Assembly (NCBI RefSeq): GCF_014926405.1 | Contig: NZ_JACXXJ020000005.1 | Coordinates: 2,857,001-2,921,000, forward strand | Length of the DNA stretch: 64,000 bases | Direction of reading: 5' to 3' | Origin: Agrobacterium vitis | Lineage (GTDB): Bacteria; Pseudomonadota; Alphaproteobacteria; Rhizobiales; Rhizobiaceae | Notes under the pieces: model-generated | The model's input: the letters and a program-made list of their open reading frames with translations, nothing else | Databases searched by the model: none | Told to the model about the DNA's origin: nothing | Position numbers and translations under genes: made by a program | Part shown: in pieces, positions 8,997 through 17,740 of the stretch | Position numbering within the stretch: the stretch's first letter is position 1 | How the letters are laid out: each line of letters opens with the position of its first letter

Positions 8997-9514
8997 ATAA
9001 AGATCAGGCCGATCAGCGCACCGCTGCCGAGCGCGATCAGCGGGTGAACCTTGGTCATGGCGGTCAGCACCGCACAGCCAGCTGCAATGCCAATGAGAAT
9101 TGGGCTGGTTGCCGAGGCCTTGGTGATAACAGCGGCGCTGGAGGTGACGAGGCCTGCCGTCATCGGCGCAAGCCCGGCCTGGACGATGCGCCGCCAGGGC
9201 CGGTCCTTGAAGCGCTCCCAGAGGGTGACGGCACCGGCAGTGATCAGCGAGGACGGACCGAATTTGGCGATGGACGTGACGACCACCCCGGCAAAGCCCG
9301 CCACATGCCAGCCGACCAGCGGCACCACCATCATATTCGGCCCCGGAGCCGCCTGGGCCAGCGCAAACAGCGCGCTGAATTCGCTGGCGCTCATCCAATG
9401 CTGAACCTCCACCACCCGGCGCTGCATTTCCGGCAGGATGGCATTGCCGCCACCAAAGGCGATCAGCGACAATTCCGTAAAAATCAGCGCAAGAGAAATC
9501 AGGGTGGCAATCAT
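8993..9514 (-). CDS. Chromate transporter family protein, second half of a short-chain pair
   Basis: A 173-residue CHR-family membrane protein. Its N-terminal helix leads into TELSLIAFGGGNAILPEMQ, the characteristic FGGG(x)ALP-type CHR signature, and it carries QAAPGPN, typical of the family. About five hydrophobic segments are visible. The frame is open much further upstream, to 10174, but that part overlaps the partner gene out of phase, so the ATG at 9514 is used; it overlaps the partner's stop (ATGA). Short-chain CHR proteins work as two co-expressed halves; family members move chromate or sulfate-like anions. The substrate is not proven here. Confidence 0.88.
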   Translation of the reverse strand: MIATLISLALIFTELSLIAFGGGNAILPEMQRRVVEVQHWMSASEFSALFALAQAAPGPNMMVVPLVGWHVAGFAGVVVTSIAKFGPSSLITAGAVTLWERFKDRPWRRIVQAGLAPMTAGLVTSSAAVITKASATSPILIGIAAGCAVLTAMTKVHPLIALGSGALIGLIFI

Positions 9515-10083
9515 TTCGACAATTTCCAGCTCAGAACAATGGAGACCGGCGCCAGAACCAACATGGTGGCGAAAAGCGGCAAGCGGAAAACCGCAATGGC
9601 AACGAAGCACAGGGCAACGATGGCCAGCGCCCACAGCTTGTGTTTCAGCGGTTGCAGGACTTTCCAGGCCAGCGAGATCAGCAGGCCAGAAGCCGCCGCC
9701 GCCAGACCCGCAAACAGATGCTCGACCTGCGGATTGTCGCGGTAACGGTCGTAAATATAACCGAGACAGATAACGATGGCCGTCGGTGCGGCAATCAGGC
9801 CGAAGGCGGCGGCCAGCGCACCCCTCCAGCCCTGGAACTTCAACCCAACCGCCACCGACATATTGATGATATTGCCACCCGGCAGGAACTGGCAGAGGCC
9901 AAGCAGATCCATGAATTCGCCAGGGGAGAGCCAGCGCCGGTCCTCCACCATCATCCGCCGTGCCATCGGCAACACACCGCCAAACCCCATCAGGCCGAGC
10001 CCAAGAAACCCGGTAAACAATTCGGCAATGCCGGGATGATGGTGCGGGGTCTCTGTCTCGACTGTCTCTGCCATGATGCTCAT
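9511..10083 (-). CDS. Chromate transporter family protein, first half of a short-chain pair
   Basis: A 190-residue CHR-family membrane protein with the FxxFGxxGLxGFGGVLP-type motif near residues 25-42, GLCQFLPGGNIIN around 63-75, and about five hydrophobic stretches. The cytoplasmic N-terminus is His- and Glu-rich. ATG codons at 10083 and 10074 (MSIMAE) are both possible starts. It overlaps the second half by 4 bp, indicating translational coupling. Together the two match the split short-chain CHR arrangement rather than the fused protein of about 400 residues. Confidence 0.88.
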   Translation of the reverse strand: MSIMAETVETETPHHHPGIAELFTGFLGLGLMGFGGVLPMARRMMVEDRRWLSPGEFMDLLGLCQFLPGGNIINMSVAVGLKFQGWRGALAAAFGLIAAPTAIVICLGYIYDRYRDNPQVEHLFAGLAAAASGLLISLAWKVLQPLKHKLWALAIVALCFVAIAVFRLPLFATMLVLAPVSIVLSWKLSK

Positions 10084-10164
10084 TCCAGTGGCGTATACTT
10101 CTCAATATGCCGCGGGATTCACGATGTCCAATAATTAGGATAGGCCATCTTCTATCTATCAAAG

Positions 10165-10281
10165 CGAGCCACAATCACGCTGCGCGTCGATTTTGATGTC
10201 ATCATCAACCGTCTCCTTGATCTAACCGATGGAGAAGCGGAACGATTGAGCCGTTTGATAAAGGCAGTACCAATCATTTAG
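10165..10281 (+). pseudogene. Possible short coding remnant upstream of mqsRA
   Basis: An open stretch of 30-40 codons, ending at the TAG near 10279-10281, reads like a charged soluble helix (RLLDLTDGEAERLSRLIKAV) but has no ATG or GTG at a sensible position. It may be the 3' end of a lost gene brought in with the toxin-antitoxin module, or chance. No family is recognised. Confidence 0.2.
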
Positions 10282-10307
10282 AAATCAACTTCGAAAATAT
10301 TTTTAAC

Positions 10308-10323
10308 CTAATTGCCAAATTAG
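10308..10323 (+). promoter_or_regulatory. Inverted repeat, candidate MqsA operator
   Basis: Perfect 6-bp arms CTAATT and AATTAG flank GCCA, 20 bp before the mqsR ATG. Antitoxins of this family repress their own operon by binding palindromes in this position (the E. coli site is AACCT-N3-AGGTT-like). The assignment rests on position and symmetry. Confidence 0.45.
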
Positions 10324-10343
10324 CCTAAGAGGTGTATTTAATA

Positions 10344-10649
10344 ATGACAGAAAAGAAGATAGCGCATTACCCATTGGAAGACGTTGGCGCGTGCATTGAT
10401 GCCAACACAGTTCGGGCAACGATGAGTGCGTATGACGGGGCTGATGAGTTAGGGATCGAAACGCTTGCTGCGATGTGTGCGGTCATCAAAAGGCTGACTG
10501 TCAAAGATTTTTATAAATCCATGACAACGCACAAGGATCATACGATATGGCAAGACGTATACAGGCCATTCATCGATGATGAAACGCAAGCCTATATCAA
10601 ATTGACCATCACCAATGGACTATTGATCGTATCGTTCAAGGAGAAGTGA
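10344..10649 (+). CDS. mqsR: MqsR-family type II toxin (mRNA interferase)
   Basis: A 101-residue protein matching the MqsR/GCU-specific interferase family in length and pattern: an N-terminal YPLEDVGACID segment, a central ITRL/IKRLTVKDFYKSMTTHKD helix-strand element and a C-terminal YIKLTITNGLLIVSFKEK strand. MqsR is a RelE-fold RNase that cleaves mRNA. A GTG at 10332 is in frame but lies inside the AGAGG ribosome binding site, so the ATG at 10344 is chosen. The antitoxin gene starts 2 bp after its stop. The toxin-first order is the family norm and unlike most type II modules. The module is more AT-rich than its neighbours, consistent with acquisition. Confidence 0.85.
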   Translation: MTEKKIAHYPLEDVGACIDANTVRATMSAYDGADELGIETLAAMCAVIKRLTVKDFYKSMTTHKDHTIWQDVYRPFIDDETQAYIKLTITNGLLIVSFKEK

Positions 10650-10651
10650 CG

Positions 10652-11050
10652 ATGAAATGCCCTGTATGCGGCGGCGCAGAACTGACCCATGAAACGCGGG
10701 AGATTCCCTACACCTACAAAGGCAAAACGATAACAATCAAAGGCATTGAGGGCGATTTCTGCCATGCCTGCAACGAAGTTATCTTAGATCGCCTGAACGG
10801 CGATGAGTACGCCACCAAAATCCGCGCTTTCAAGCGACAGGTTAATGAAGAAGCCGGTATCGATCCGGATTTCATCGCCAAAGTCCGTAAAAAGCTCGAT
10901 CTCGACCAAAAAGAGGCGGGTCGCGTCTTCGGCGGTGGTGACAATGCGTTTTCACGCTATGAACGCGGACGTGCGAAACCGCCCGTTTCCCTTGTGAAGT
11001 TGTTGACGATCCTCGACAAGCACCCGGAGCTTATGGCTGAGGTCAAGTAG
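10652..11050 (+). CDS. mqsA: MqsA-family antitoxin (zinc-ribbon plus HTH)
   Basis: A 132-residue two-domain antitoxin. The N-terminal zinc site is formed by CPVCGG (C3, C6) and FCHAC (about 36-40), which in MqsA binds and inhibits MqsR. The C-terminal half (about 65-132) is an XRE-type helix-turn-helix with LDLDQKEAGRVFGGGDNAFSRYE, which binds the operon's promoter. The ATG at 10652 follows AAGGAG at 8-bp spacing and is preferred over the in-frame GTG at 10646 that overlaps the toxin stop. It is co-transcribed with mqsR. Confidence 0.9.
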   Translation: MKCPVCGGAELTHETREIPYTYKGKTITIKGIEGDFCHACNEVILDRLNGDEYATKIRAFKRQVNEEAGIDPDFIAKVRKKLDLDQKEAGRVFGGGDNAFSRYERGRAKPPVSLVKLLTILDKHPELMAEVK

Positions 11051-11189
11051 CCGTATTAAAAATGGGTTTAATCTCAACAAGGCTATCAATGAAACGAGAC
11101 GCGTACGACGAAGATTGAGAGGGCACGAGAAAAGCAACAGTTCGCGTCATTATGTATGGACTGATTGTCTGTAATGTCCGGTCGTTTTC

Positions 11190-12005
11190 CTAAACCGCCA
11201 TTTCCGTCACCCGAGCAGGCGCGCCGCCGATTTCCGGCTCAAAACCCATGACATTCAGACCCTCATCATTGAGGATCACGGCGCTGCCAGGCGGGATCTC
11301 TACCCAGGTTTCCGTGTCATCGTTGAGCGGTTCGGACACCAGGCAATGCCCGCCCTTACTCCCCATCGGCCCGGCATACAGCGTCGGGGCAAAGGCGTCG
11401 GTGGAATAGCGCACCGCATACAGCGCCTCGCCATCAGAGAAGGCGGCGGTGAAACGCACCCGGGTCGTGCCAATGATCTCTGCGCTCAGCCTTTCGGCAA
11501 AACCGATGGCCTCAGCCATCGCCGCAATCGGGCGATGCTTCATGCCGAATTGCATGGCCAGCAAAAACAGCAGTTCGGAATCGGTCGAGCCGGTGCGGGC
11601 GTTGAAATATTCGTCGTCCAGCATGCTTTCCATGGCGCGGCGGATACGGTCGAAATGATCGATCTGGCCGTTATGCATGAAAGACCAGTTGCCATACACA
11701 AACGGGTGGCAATTGTCGCGCCGGGTCGCGCCATGGGTTGCGGCGCGCACATGCGCCAGAAACAGCGGCGAGCGGATCTGCCGGGCAATGCTTTTCAGGT
11801 TACAGTCCGACCAGGCAGGCAGAACATCGCGAAAACGGCCCGGCTCCGGCCGGTCACCGTACCAGGCAAGGCCAAAACCGTCCGCGTTGGTGGATGTCTT
11901 GGCGCGGGTGGCGCAGACGGATTGCTCGATCAGCGAATGGGCGGGTGACGATACCAACTCCTCGATAAAGAGCGGTTCTCCCCGATAGGCTGCCCAACGA
12001 CACAT
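11190..12005 (-). CDS. Class II glutamine amidotransferase-like protein
   Basis: A 271-residue N-terminal-nucleophile amidotransferase of the YafJ/EgtC type. The ATG at 12005 is chosen over 12014 because it gives MCRWAAYRG, so Met removal exposes the catalytic Cys. Other hallmarks are THGATRRDNCHPF, FMHNGQI and the GSTDSELLF segment. These proteins hydrolyse the amide of glutamine or gamma-glutamyl compounds; EgtC acts in ergothioneine synthesis, but no egtB or egtD is nearby, so the substrate is unknown. It stands alone, with 281 bp between its start and the divergent pirin gene. Confidence 0.87.
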   Translation of the reverse strand: MCRWAAYRGEPLFIEELVSSPAHSLIEQSVCATRAKTSTNADGFGLAWYGDRPEPGRFRDVLPAWSDCNLKSIARQIRSPLFLAHVRAATHGATRRDNCHPFVYGNWSFMHNGQIDHFDRIRRAMESMLDDEYFNARTGSTDSELLFLLAMQFGMKHRPIAAMAEAIGFAERLSAEIIGTTRVRFTAAFSDGEALYAVRYSTDAFAPTLYAGPMGSKGGHCLVSEPLNDDTETWVEIPPGSAVILNDEGLNVMGFEPEIGGAPARVTEMAV

Positions 12006-12286
12006 GGCATTCATGCTCCGGCAAGACCGGTCCTCATTTGTCCCGGCAAAGCCAATCTTGAAGGAAGGTGTATAATGAAGCGTAAAGCTCGGCTTTCTTC
12101 ATGTCAGATTCGTGACGAAAGCAGTAATCACATTTTGCAGTGCGGCATTGTGTTTTGTGAAGATCGGATGGGTTTCCGTGAAGAACTGCTTCTGTGAACA
12201 CTGCGTTGCGCTTGATGCCCTTCGCCTGCGTTTGAAAAGCCTTATATTGGCTGCAAATCATATTCCGCTCGAAAGGAGCCAGACCG

Positions 12287-13198
12287 ATGTCCATTCGCCC
12301 CGTCAAACACGAAAGTCGCGCCACGCCCACCATGGAAGGGGCCGGTGTCAAGCTGCACCGCGTCTTCGGCTTCGGCGATCCCTCGATGACTGATCCGTTC
12401 CTGATGATGGACGATTTTCGCAATGATGATCCGCAGGATTATATCCGCGGCTTTCCCTGGCATCCGCATCGCGGCATTGAAACCATCACCTATGTTCTGG
12501 CCGGAACGGTGGACCATGGCGACAGCCTCGGCAATCATGGCCAGCTTGGCGCAGGCGACCTTCAGTGGATGACGGCAGGTAGCGGCATCATGCATCAGGA
12601 AATGCCGAAGGGCGATTTTTCCGGCAAGATGCACGGCTTCCAGCTCTGGGCCAACCTGCCCTCCTCGCTGAAAATGACCGCACCGCGCTATCAGGACATC
12701 AAATCTGCCGACATTCCTGTCGTGGTCGATGACGATGGCACGGCGGTGCGGGTGATCAGCGGCGATTTCTGGGGCAAATCCGGCCCGGTCGATGGCATTG
12801 CCGCAGAGCCTGTTTATCTCGATATCTCCGTTCCACCCGGCAAGACCAAGCGTTTTCCTGTCGATACCTATCGGTCGGCCTTTGCCTATATTTTCGCGGG
12901 CTCCGGCTCGTTCCGCGATGCCTCCAAGCCGTTCGGTGTCAAAGTCGAGAAAGAATTTCAGGGCGAAGAACTGAATATCCGTGACCTCTCCGGCAATCGC
13001 ACGCTGGTGGTCTTTGATACCGGCGACGAAATCACCGTTCAGGCTGGTGAAAAGGGTATCCGCTTCCTGCTGGTGACCGGCAAGCCGATCAAGGAGCCAG
13101 TGGCCTGGCATGGACCGATCGTCATGAACAGCCGGGAAGAGCTGATGGAGGCCATGCGCGAATTGAAGAACGGCACCTTCATCAAGGCCGATCATTGA
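12287..13198 (+). CDS. Pirin family protein (bicupin)
   Basis: A 303-residue pirin with two cupin domains. The metal site of the N-terminal cupin is visible as WHPHRGIETITYVLAG (two His), a later His in MHQE and the Glu of the same motif. The C-terminal cupin starts near residue 170 and includes the AFAYIFAGSG strand pair. Pirins bind iron; bacterial members include quercetinase-like dioxygenases and regulators of pyruvate metabolism, and the role cannot be fixed from sequence. It has a GAAAGGAG-type ribosome binding site and appears monocistronic. Confidence 0.92.
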   Translation: MSIRPVKHESRATPTMEGAGVKLHRVFGFGDPSMTDPFLMMDDFRNDDPQDYIRGFPWHPHRGIETITYVLAGTVDHGDSLGNHGQLGAGDLQWMTAGSGIMHQEMPKGDFSGKMHGFQLWANLPSSLKMTAPRYQDIKSADIPVVVDDDGTAVRVISGDFWGKSGPVDGIAAEPVYLDISVPPGKTKRFPVDTYRSAFAYIFAGSGSFRDASKPFGVKVEKEFQGEELNIRDLSGNRTLVVFDTGDEITVQAGEKGIRFLLVTGKPIKEPVAWHGPIVMNSREELMEAMRELKNGTFIKADH

Positions 13199-13318
13199 TC
13201 ACTGCGTATTGACGACACTGTGATGATAGGACGCGGCAGGTGGTCGCGTCTTTCAGTTCGATGTCAGGTTCGGCTTTTACAGGGTGGATGGTTATTTGAT
13301 CCGACCCTGTGTGAGCCC

Positions 13319-13894
13319 ATGTCCATCCTGCTGGCGAAAGCCGTCCGCTACACCGCCCTTGCCTGCCTGACCGGTCTGCTGTCCTGCGGCGCTTACCTTG
13401 GCTATCTCCGCCTGACAGGCAATTTCCACGAGGTCATTCCAGGCGAATTCTATCGCTCCGCCCAACCGAGTGCCGCCGATATCAAGGACTATGCCGGGCG
13501 CTACGGCATCAAGACCATCGTCAATCTTCGCGGCCCCTCCCCTTCCCCCTGGTATGCGCAGGAAGTCGCAACCGCCCGGGAACTTGGTATCGACCACATC
13601 GATTTTCGCATGTCGGCTGGCAAGGGCCTGACCATCGACAAGGCCGAGCAACTGGTCGCTCTGCTGAAATCCGCACCAAAGCCCATCCTTATCCATTGCG
13701 AGGGCGGTGCAGACCGCAGCGGTCTCGCCTCCGTGCTCTACCTGCAACAGATCGCCGGGGTGCAGGAGGACACAGCAGAGCAACAACTCTGGCCGGTGAT
13801 CTATGGCCATGTTGGCATCCCCTATGTCACCAAGGCCTATGCCATGGACCGCAGTTGGCTGGATTTTGAAAAGGCCATGGGGATCGAAAGCTGA
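13319..13894 (+). CDS. Membrane-anchored dual-specificity/tyrosine phosphatase-like protein
   Basis: A 191-residue protein with an N-terminal hydrophobic segment (about residues 8-30, signal anchor) followed by a DSP-fold phosphatase. The catalytic P-loop HCEGGADRSG fits HCxxGxxRS, with the Cys as nucleophile and Arg binding phosphate. The early YRSAQP motif is typical of the bacterial DSP/PTP-like group often linked to the envelope. The frame is open to a GTG at 13220, but the ATG at 13319 gives a clean signal anchor; neither start has a strong ribosome binding site. The substrate is unknown. Confidence 0.82.
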   Translation: MSILLAKAVRYTALACLTGLLSCGAYLGYLRLTGNFHEVIPGEFYRSAQPSAADIKDYAGRYGIKTIVNLRGPSPSPWYAQEVATARELGIDHIDFRMSAGKGLTIDKAEQLVALLKSAPKPILIHCEGGADRSGLASVLYLQQIAGVQEDTAEQQLWPVIYGHVGIPYVTKAYAMDRSWLDFEKAMGIES

Positions 13895-13942
13895 GCCTTA
13901 TGCATTATAGTCCCCTAGAATGCGTCGCGGGAGGCTCAGAAC

Positions 13943-14347
13943 ATGCAGATTGATGGACAGTGCCATTGTGGCAATGTGACCTATCGTGCCGAAATCGACC
14001 CTGAGAATGTCGGCATTTGCCATTGCACCGATTGCCAACGCCTGACAGGTTCACCATTCCGGGTCACGGTTTCAACCCCGCGCGACAAACTGCATCTAAC
14101 GGGAAGTCCACCGAAATCCTATGTGAAATACGGCGACAATGGTCGCATGCGCTATCAGTTCTTCTGCCCGGACTGCGGCACGCCCGTGCTGACATCAGGC
14201 GAAGGCACGGATGCCGATACCTGGGGCATCCGCTGGGGTAGCATCAACCAACGGGACGCCCTGCTGCCAAAACATCAAAGCTGGCGCCGGTCCTCCGTCC
14301 TCTGGCTTGACAGCATCGGCGCCCTCCCAGGGTCAGAGACGGAATAA
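13943..14347 (+). CDS. GFA family protein (Zn-binding, CENP-V/GFA fold)
   Basis: A 134-residue protein with the zinc-binding cysteines of the GFA fold: CHCG near residue 8, CHCTDCQR near 28 and FCPDCGTP near 76. The family is named after glutathione-dependent formaldehyde-activating enzyme, but most members have no proven reaction. It converges with thiD, with 11 bp between the stops. Start choice is supported by the family N-terminus GQCHCGNVTY. Confidence 0.9.
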   Translation: MQIDGQCHCGNVTYRAEIDPENVGICHCTDCQRLTGSPFRVTVSTPRDKLHLTGSPPKSYVKYGDNGRMRYQFFCPDCGTPVLTSGEGTDADTWGIRWGSINQRDALLPKHQSWRRSSVLWLDSIGALPGSETE

Positions 14348-14358
14348 CATTCTGTCGG

Positions 14359-15231
14359 CTACTTCGGCCATGTCTGGTAAAAATGATGAACGGGTCCGTG
14401 GCCGGAACCAACGCTCAATTGTCCGGCGGACCGGACTGCGCCAGCCAGCCAGGCCTTTGCCACCGTGACCGCTTTTGCCAAAGCATCGTCTGTTCCACTG
14501 TCCTTCGTCCCTTGGTTCATGGCCTTAGCAAGCTCGGCGGCAATCGCGCTGGACAGCGAGCAACCGGTACCATGAGTGTTGGCGGTGGCAATCCTTTTGC
14601 CTTCCAGCCACAGGGTCAGCGTTGGCGTGACCAGCAGATCGGGGCTCTCGTTACCGGGCAAATGCCCACCCTTCAAAAGCACCGCCTTGGCACCCAGTCC
14701 CAACAAGGCCCTGGCCTGTGCCTCCATGCCGTCGCGCTCCACGGCCTCGGCCACACGCAGAAGTGCGGCAGCCTCCGGCAGGTTGGGGGTGATCAGGCGG
14801 ACCCGCGGCAAGAGCTGCCCGACCAGCGCGCCAACCGCCTTGTCATCCAGCAGCGCGGCCCCGCCCTTGGCAACCATGACCGGGTCAAGAATAACCGGCA
14901 CTGCCGTGTGTCCGGCCAGCACAGCGGCCACCGCGCCGACGATATCGGCATTGGCCAGCATGCCGATTTTCACCGCATCGACCCGGATATCGGCAAAAAC
15001 CGTCTCAACCTGTCTTGCAACGAACATGGGATCCAGCAATTCGACAGCTGCCACCCCTTGGGTATTCTGGGCCGTCAGCGCCGTCAGCGCCGCCATGCCA
15101 TAGACACCCAAAGCCGAAAATACCTTCAGGTCCGCCTGAATACCCGCTCCGCCAGACGGATCGGAACCGGCAATCGACAAGACATTGGCGATGCGAGGCA
15201 GAGGCGTTTCATCGTTTGTTTGAACGGTCAT
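14359..15231 (-). CDS. thiD: Hydroxymethylpyrimidine / phosphomethylpyrimidine kinase ThiD
   Basis: A 290-residue ribokinase-fold enzyme that phosphorylates HMP and HMP-P to make the pyrimidine half of thiamine. It shows the N-terminal SIAGSDPSGGAGIQADLK, the central DPVMVAKGG and the anion-hole segment NTHGTGCSLSSAIAA with catalytic Asp replaced by the family's usual GTGC Cys. The ATG at 15231 has a GAGGACGATC ribosome binding site and is preferred over an upstream TTG (15252). The C-terminus ends in HGPVHHF, conserved in ThiD. No other thi gene is close. Confidence 0.95.
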   Translation of the reverse strand: MTVQTNDETPLPRIANVLSIAGSDPSGGAGIQADLKVFSALGVYGMAALTALTAQNTQGVAAVELLDPMFVARQVETVFADIRVDAVKIGMLANADIVGAVAAVLAGHTAVPVILDPVMVAKGGAALLDDKAVGALVGQLLPRVRLITPNLPEAAALLRVAEAVERDGMEAQARALLGLGAKAVLLKGGHLPGNESPDLLVTPTLTLWLEGKRIATANTHGTGCSLSSAIAAELAKAMNQGTKDSGTDDALAKAVTVAKAWLAGAVRSAGQLSVGSGHGPVHHFYQTWPK

Positions 15232-15442
15232 GATCGTCCTCGTCGAAGTCAATAGTCTCCAACACCTCGGCTCCTGTTGATGGAAAAGGTGGGCGGCGGG
15301 GCAGATCTATCGCAGTTTTCCATGCTCCTGTCACGGTCCCGCCAATTATGCTGCATTGCGCAATTACCTGCATTTTGCGGGAACCAAACTGGACACCCGT
15401 CGTTATCCTGGCGTCAACAGGTCGTGTGAAACGAGGCGGGAT

Positions 15443-16243
15443 ATGGAAAACCAGCAATCGGCAATCAAGCGATCGCCAGCTCGAACCGAACAAAAAGACG
15501 CAGCAGCGCTGCTGTTTGATCTTCTTCAGGCCGAGCCTCACCGCTACGCATTGTTTCTCGATATTGATGGTACCTTGCTGGATCTTGCCGAGAGCCCGGA
15601 TGGAATCCGTGTGCCGGTTGGTCTGGCAGACGATCTGGCCGCCCTGTCAGGACGCATGGGCGGGGCACTTGCTCTCGTGACCGGGCGGGCCTTGGCCTAC
15701 GCTGACCGGCTGTTTGCGCCAAAGCACTTCCCGATTGCCGGATTGCACGGCACCGAGCGGCGTACGGTTAAAGGCACGGTGATCCGCAGTGAGCCAAGTG
15801 CGGCTTTCCTAGCGGTTAAGCAAGGCCTTCCAAAGCTCGAACAGGCCTGGCCGGGCGTGCTGGTCGAGGACAAGGGTGCCGCCATCGCCGTTCACTATCG
15901 CCAAGCGCCCGCCTGCGCCGACGTGGTGGAAAAAGCGATAGTGGAGGCCTTTCAGGCAGCGGGTCCCGGCTATGAGCTGCAACGCGGCAAGATGGTCGTC
16001 GAAATCCGCCCCGACAGCGCCGACAAAGGCCGGGCCTTGCAGTCCTATCTGGCCGAGCCGCCCTTCACCGACCGGGTTGCCATCGCCATTGGTGACGACG
16101 TGACTGACGAGGCAATGTTTGAATGCGTCAACCGCTTGGGCGGCCTGTCGATCCGCGTCGGCGATCTCGAAGGAAGCGTGGCCAGCCAGTCTCTGGCGAG
16201 CCCGCAGCTCCTGCGTGACACGCTGGCCAGATTCGCCCGCTAA
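15443..16243 (+). CDS. otsB: Trehalose-6-phosphate phosphatase
   Basis: A 266-residue HAD-superfamily phosphatase that converts trehalose-6-phosphate to trehalose. Motif I is DIDGTLLD with the nucleophilic Asp, the T/S motif is LVTGR, and motif IV is IGDDVTDEAMF. The start at 15443 follows a GAGGCGGG ribosome binding site; an upstream TTG at 15356 is unlikely. otsA follows after 29 bp, so the two steps of osmolyte trehalose synthesis are co-transcribed, phosphatase first. Confidence 0.94.
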   Translation: MENQQSAIKRSPARTEQKDAAALLFDLLQAEPHRYALFLDIDGTLLDLAESPDGIRVPVGLADDLAALSGRMGGALALVTGRALAYADRLFAPKHFPIAGLHGTERRTVKGTVIRSEPSAAFLAVKQGLPKLEQAWPGVLVEDKGAAIAVHYRQAPACADVVEKAIVEAFQAAGPGYELQRGKMVVEIRPDSADKGRALQSYLAEPPFTDRVAIAIGDDVTDEAMFECVNRLGGLSIRVGDLEGSVASQSLASPQLLRDTLARFAR

Positions 16244-16272
16244 AGCTGAACAACGATAAGAAGGATAATGAT

Positions 16273-17676
16273 ATGAGCAGACTTGTTGTGGTTTCCAACC
16301 GTGTTCCCGTACCCGACAAGACCAATAAGGCGCCGGCGGGAGGTTTGGCCGTCGCGTTGCGGGCTGCCCTTGAGGACAAGGGCGGCATCTGGATGGGCTG
16401 GTCGGGCGTCTCCAGCGGCGAGGAAGAAGCCGGTGAGCTTGCGATGATCGAGGATGGCAAGATCACTTACGCCCTGACGGATCTAACCGACCGCGATGTC
16501 GATGAATATTATCACGGCTTTGCCAACCGCGTGCTGTGGCCAACGTTTCACTACCGCCTTGACCTGACCGATTATGCCCGCAAGGACATGACCGGCTATT
16601 TCCGGGTTAACCGGTTTTTCGCCGAGCGGCTCGTGCCGCTGCTGAAGCCTGACGATACGATCTGGGTCCAGGATTATCACCTGATCCCGCTGGCCAAGGA
16701 ATTGCGGCAGATGGGGGTGAAGAACCGGATCGGTTTCTTCCTGCACATCCCGCTTCCGCCCGCCGATGTGCTGTTTGCCATGCCGGTCTATGAAACACTG
16801 ATCGAAAGTCTGGCCCATTACGATCTGGTCGGCTTCCAGACTGATTTCGACCATGCCAATTTCGTCGGAGCTCTTGTACGCGAGGGGATTGGCGAGGCGA
16901 TCGCGGGCAACAAGATCAAATCCCATGATCGGACGTTCAAGGCGGGCCATTATCCGATTGGCATTGAGACAGCGGCCTTTGCCGCCTATGCGCGTCGCGC
17001 CGTGCGAAACGTCATGGTGAAGCGCGCTGCGCAAAGCATTGAAGGCAAGGCATTGGTAATCGGCGTAGACCGGCTGGATTATTCCAAGGGCCTGACCCAG
17101 CGGCTGGATGCCTATGAGCATTTCATCAATGCCAATCCGAACTATCAGGGCAAAGTCACCTATTTGCAGATCACCCCGAAATCCCGCTCTGAAGTGCCGG
17201 AATATGAGGCCATGCAGCGCACCGTGGCCGAACAGGCCGGGCGCGTGAATGGCGCGCTGGGCACGGTGGATTGGGTGCCGATCCGCTATATGACCCGCTC
17301 GGTGGCACGTCCGGTGCTGGCTGGGCTCTATCGGCTGGCCAAGGTCGGGCTGGTGACGCCGATGCGTGACGGCATGAACCTGGTTGCCAAGGAATATGTT
17401 GCCGCCCAGGACCCCGATGATCCCGGCGTTCTCGTCCTGTCACGCTTTGCCGGGGCGGCCCGCGAATTGAAGGGGGCCTTGCTGGTCAATCCATACGATA
17501 CGGAAGGCACAGCCCAGGCCATTGCCCGCGCCCTCGATATGCCGCTTGCCGAGCGTCAGCAACGCTGGAAAGGCATGATGGACCATCTGCTGGTCAACGA
17601 TGTCAACCATTGGTGTGACACGTTCCTCTCGGATCTGATGGAAATGCCGAGGGAAAAGTCCGCCGAAGCGGCGTAA
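16273..17676 (+). CDS. otsA: Alpha,alpha-trehalose-phosphate synthase (UDP-forming)
   Basis: A 467-residue GT20 glycosyltransferase that makes trehalose-6-phosphate from UDP-glucose and glucose-6-phosphate. Visible signatures are the N-terminal VVSNRVP and [48 protein letters not shown] and the C-terminal [12 protein letters not shown] nucleotide-sugar binding motif. Length and order are those of OtsA. The ribosome binding site is AAGGATAATGAT. It ends just before a strong bidirectional terminator shared with prfC. Confidence 0.96.
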   Translation: MSRLVVVSNRVPVPDKTNKAPAGGLAVALRAALEDKGGIWMGWSGVSSGEEEAGELAMIEDGKITYALTDLTDRDVDEYYHGFANRVLWPTFHYRLDLTDYARKDMTGYFRVNRFFAERLVPLLKPDDTIWVQDYHLIPLAKELRQMGVKNRIGFFLHIPLPPADVLFAMPVYETLIESLAHYDLVGFQTDFDHANFVGALVREGIGEAIAGNKIKSHDRTFKAGHYPIGIETAAFAAYARRAVRNVMVKRAAQSIEGKALVIGVDRLDYSKGLTQRLDAYEHFINANPNYQGKVTYLQITPKSRSEVPEYEAMQRTVAEQAGRVNGALGTVDWVPIRYMTRSVARPVLAGLYRLAKVGLVTPMRDGMNLVAKEYVAAQDPDDPGVLVLSRFAGAARELKGALLVNPYDTEGTAQAIARALDMPLAERQQRWKGMMDHLLVNDVNHWCDTFLSDLMEMPREKSAEAA

Positions 17677-17684
17677 AAACAGTC

Positions 17685-17724
17685 TGAGACCGCATCACGA
17701 TCTTTCAATCGTGATGCGGTCTCA
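17685..17724. terminator. Bidirectional terminator between otsA and prfC
   Basis: Perfect 17-bp arms TGAGACCGCATCACGAT (17685-17701) and their complement (17708-17724) flank a 6-nt loop. Read toward otsA (minus strand) the stem is followed by a T5 run; on the plus strand by a weaker TTTT. It lies between the convergent otsA and prfC. Confidence 0.85.
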
Positions 17725-17740
17725 AGCTTTTCAACAATGA

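Noticed and set aside
8993..10174. A single 393-codon open frame covering both chromate-transporter genes
   Set aside because: Its first part overlaps the first chromate gene out of phase and has no family match. Only the part from 9514 downward is coding.
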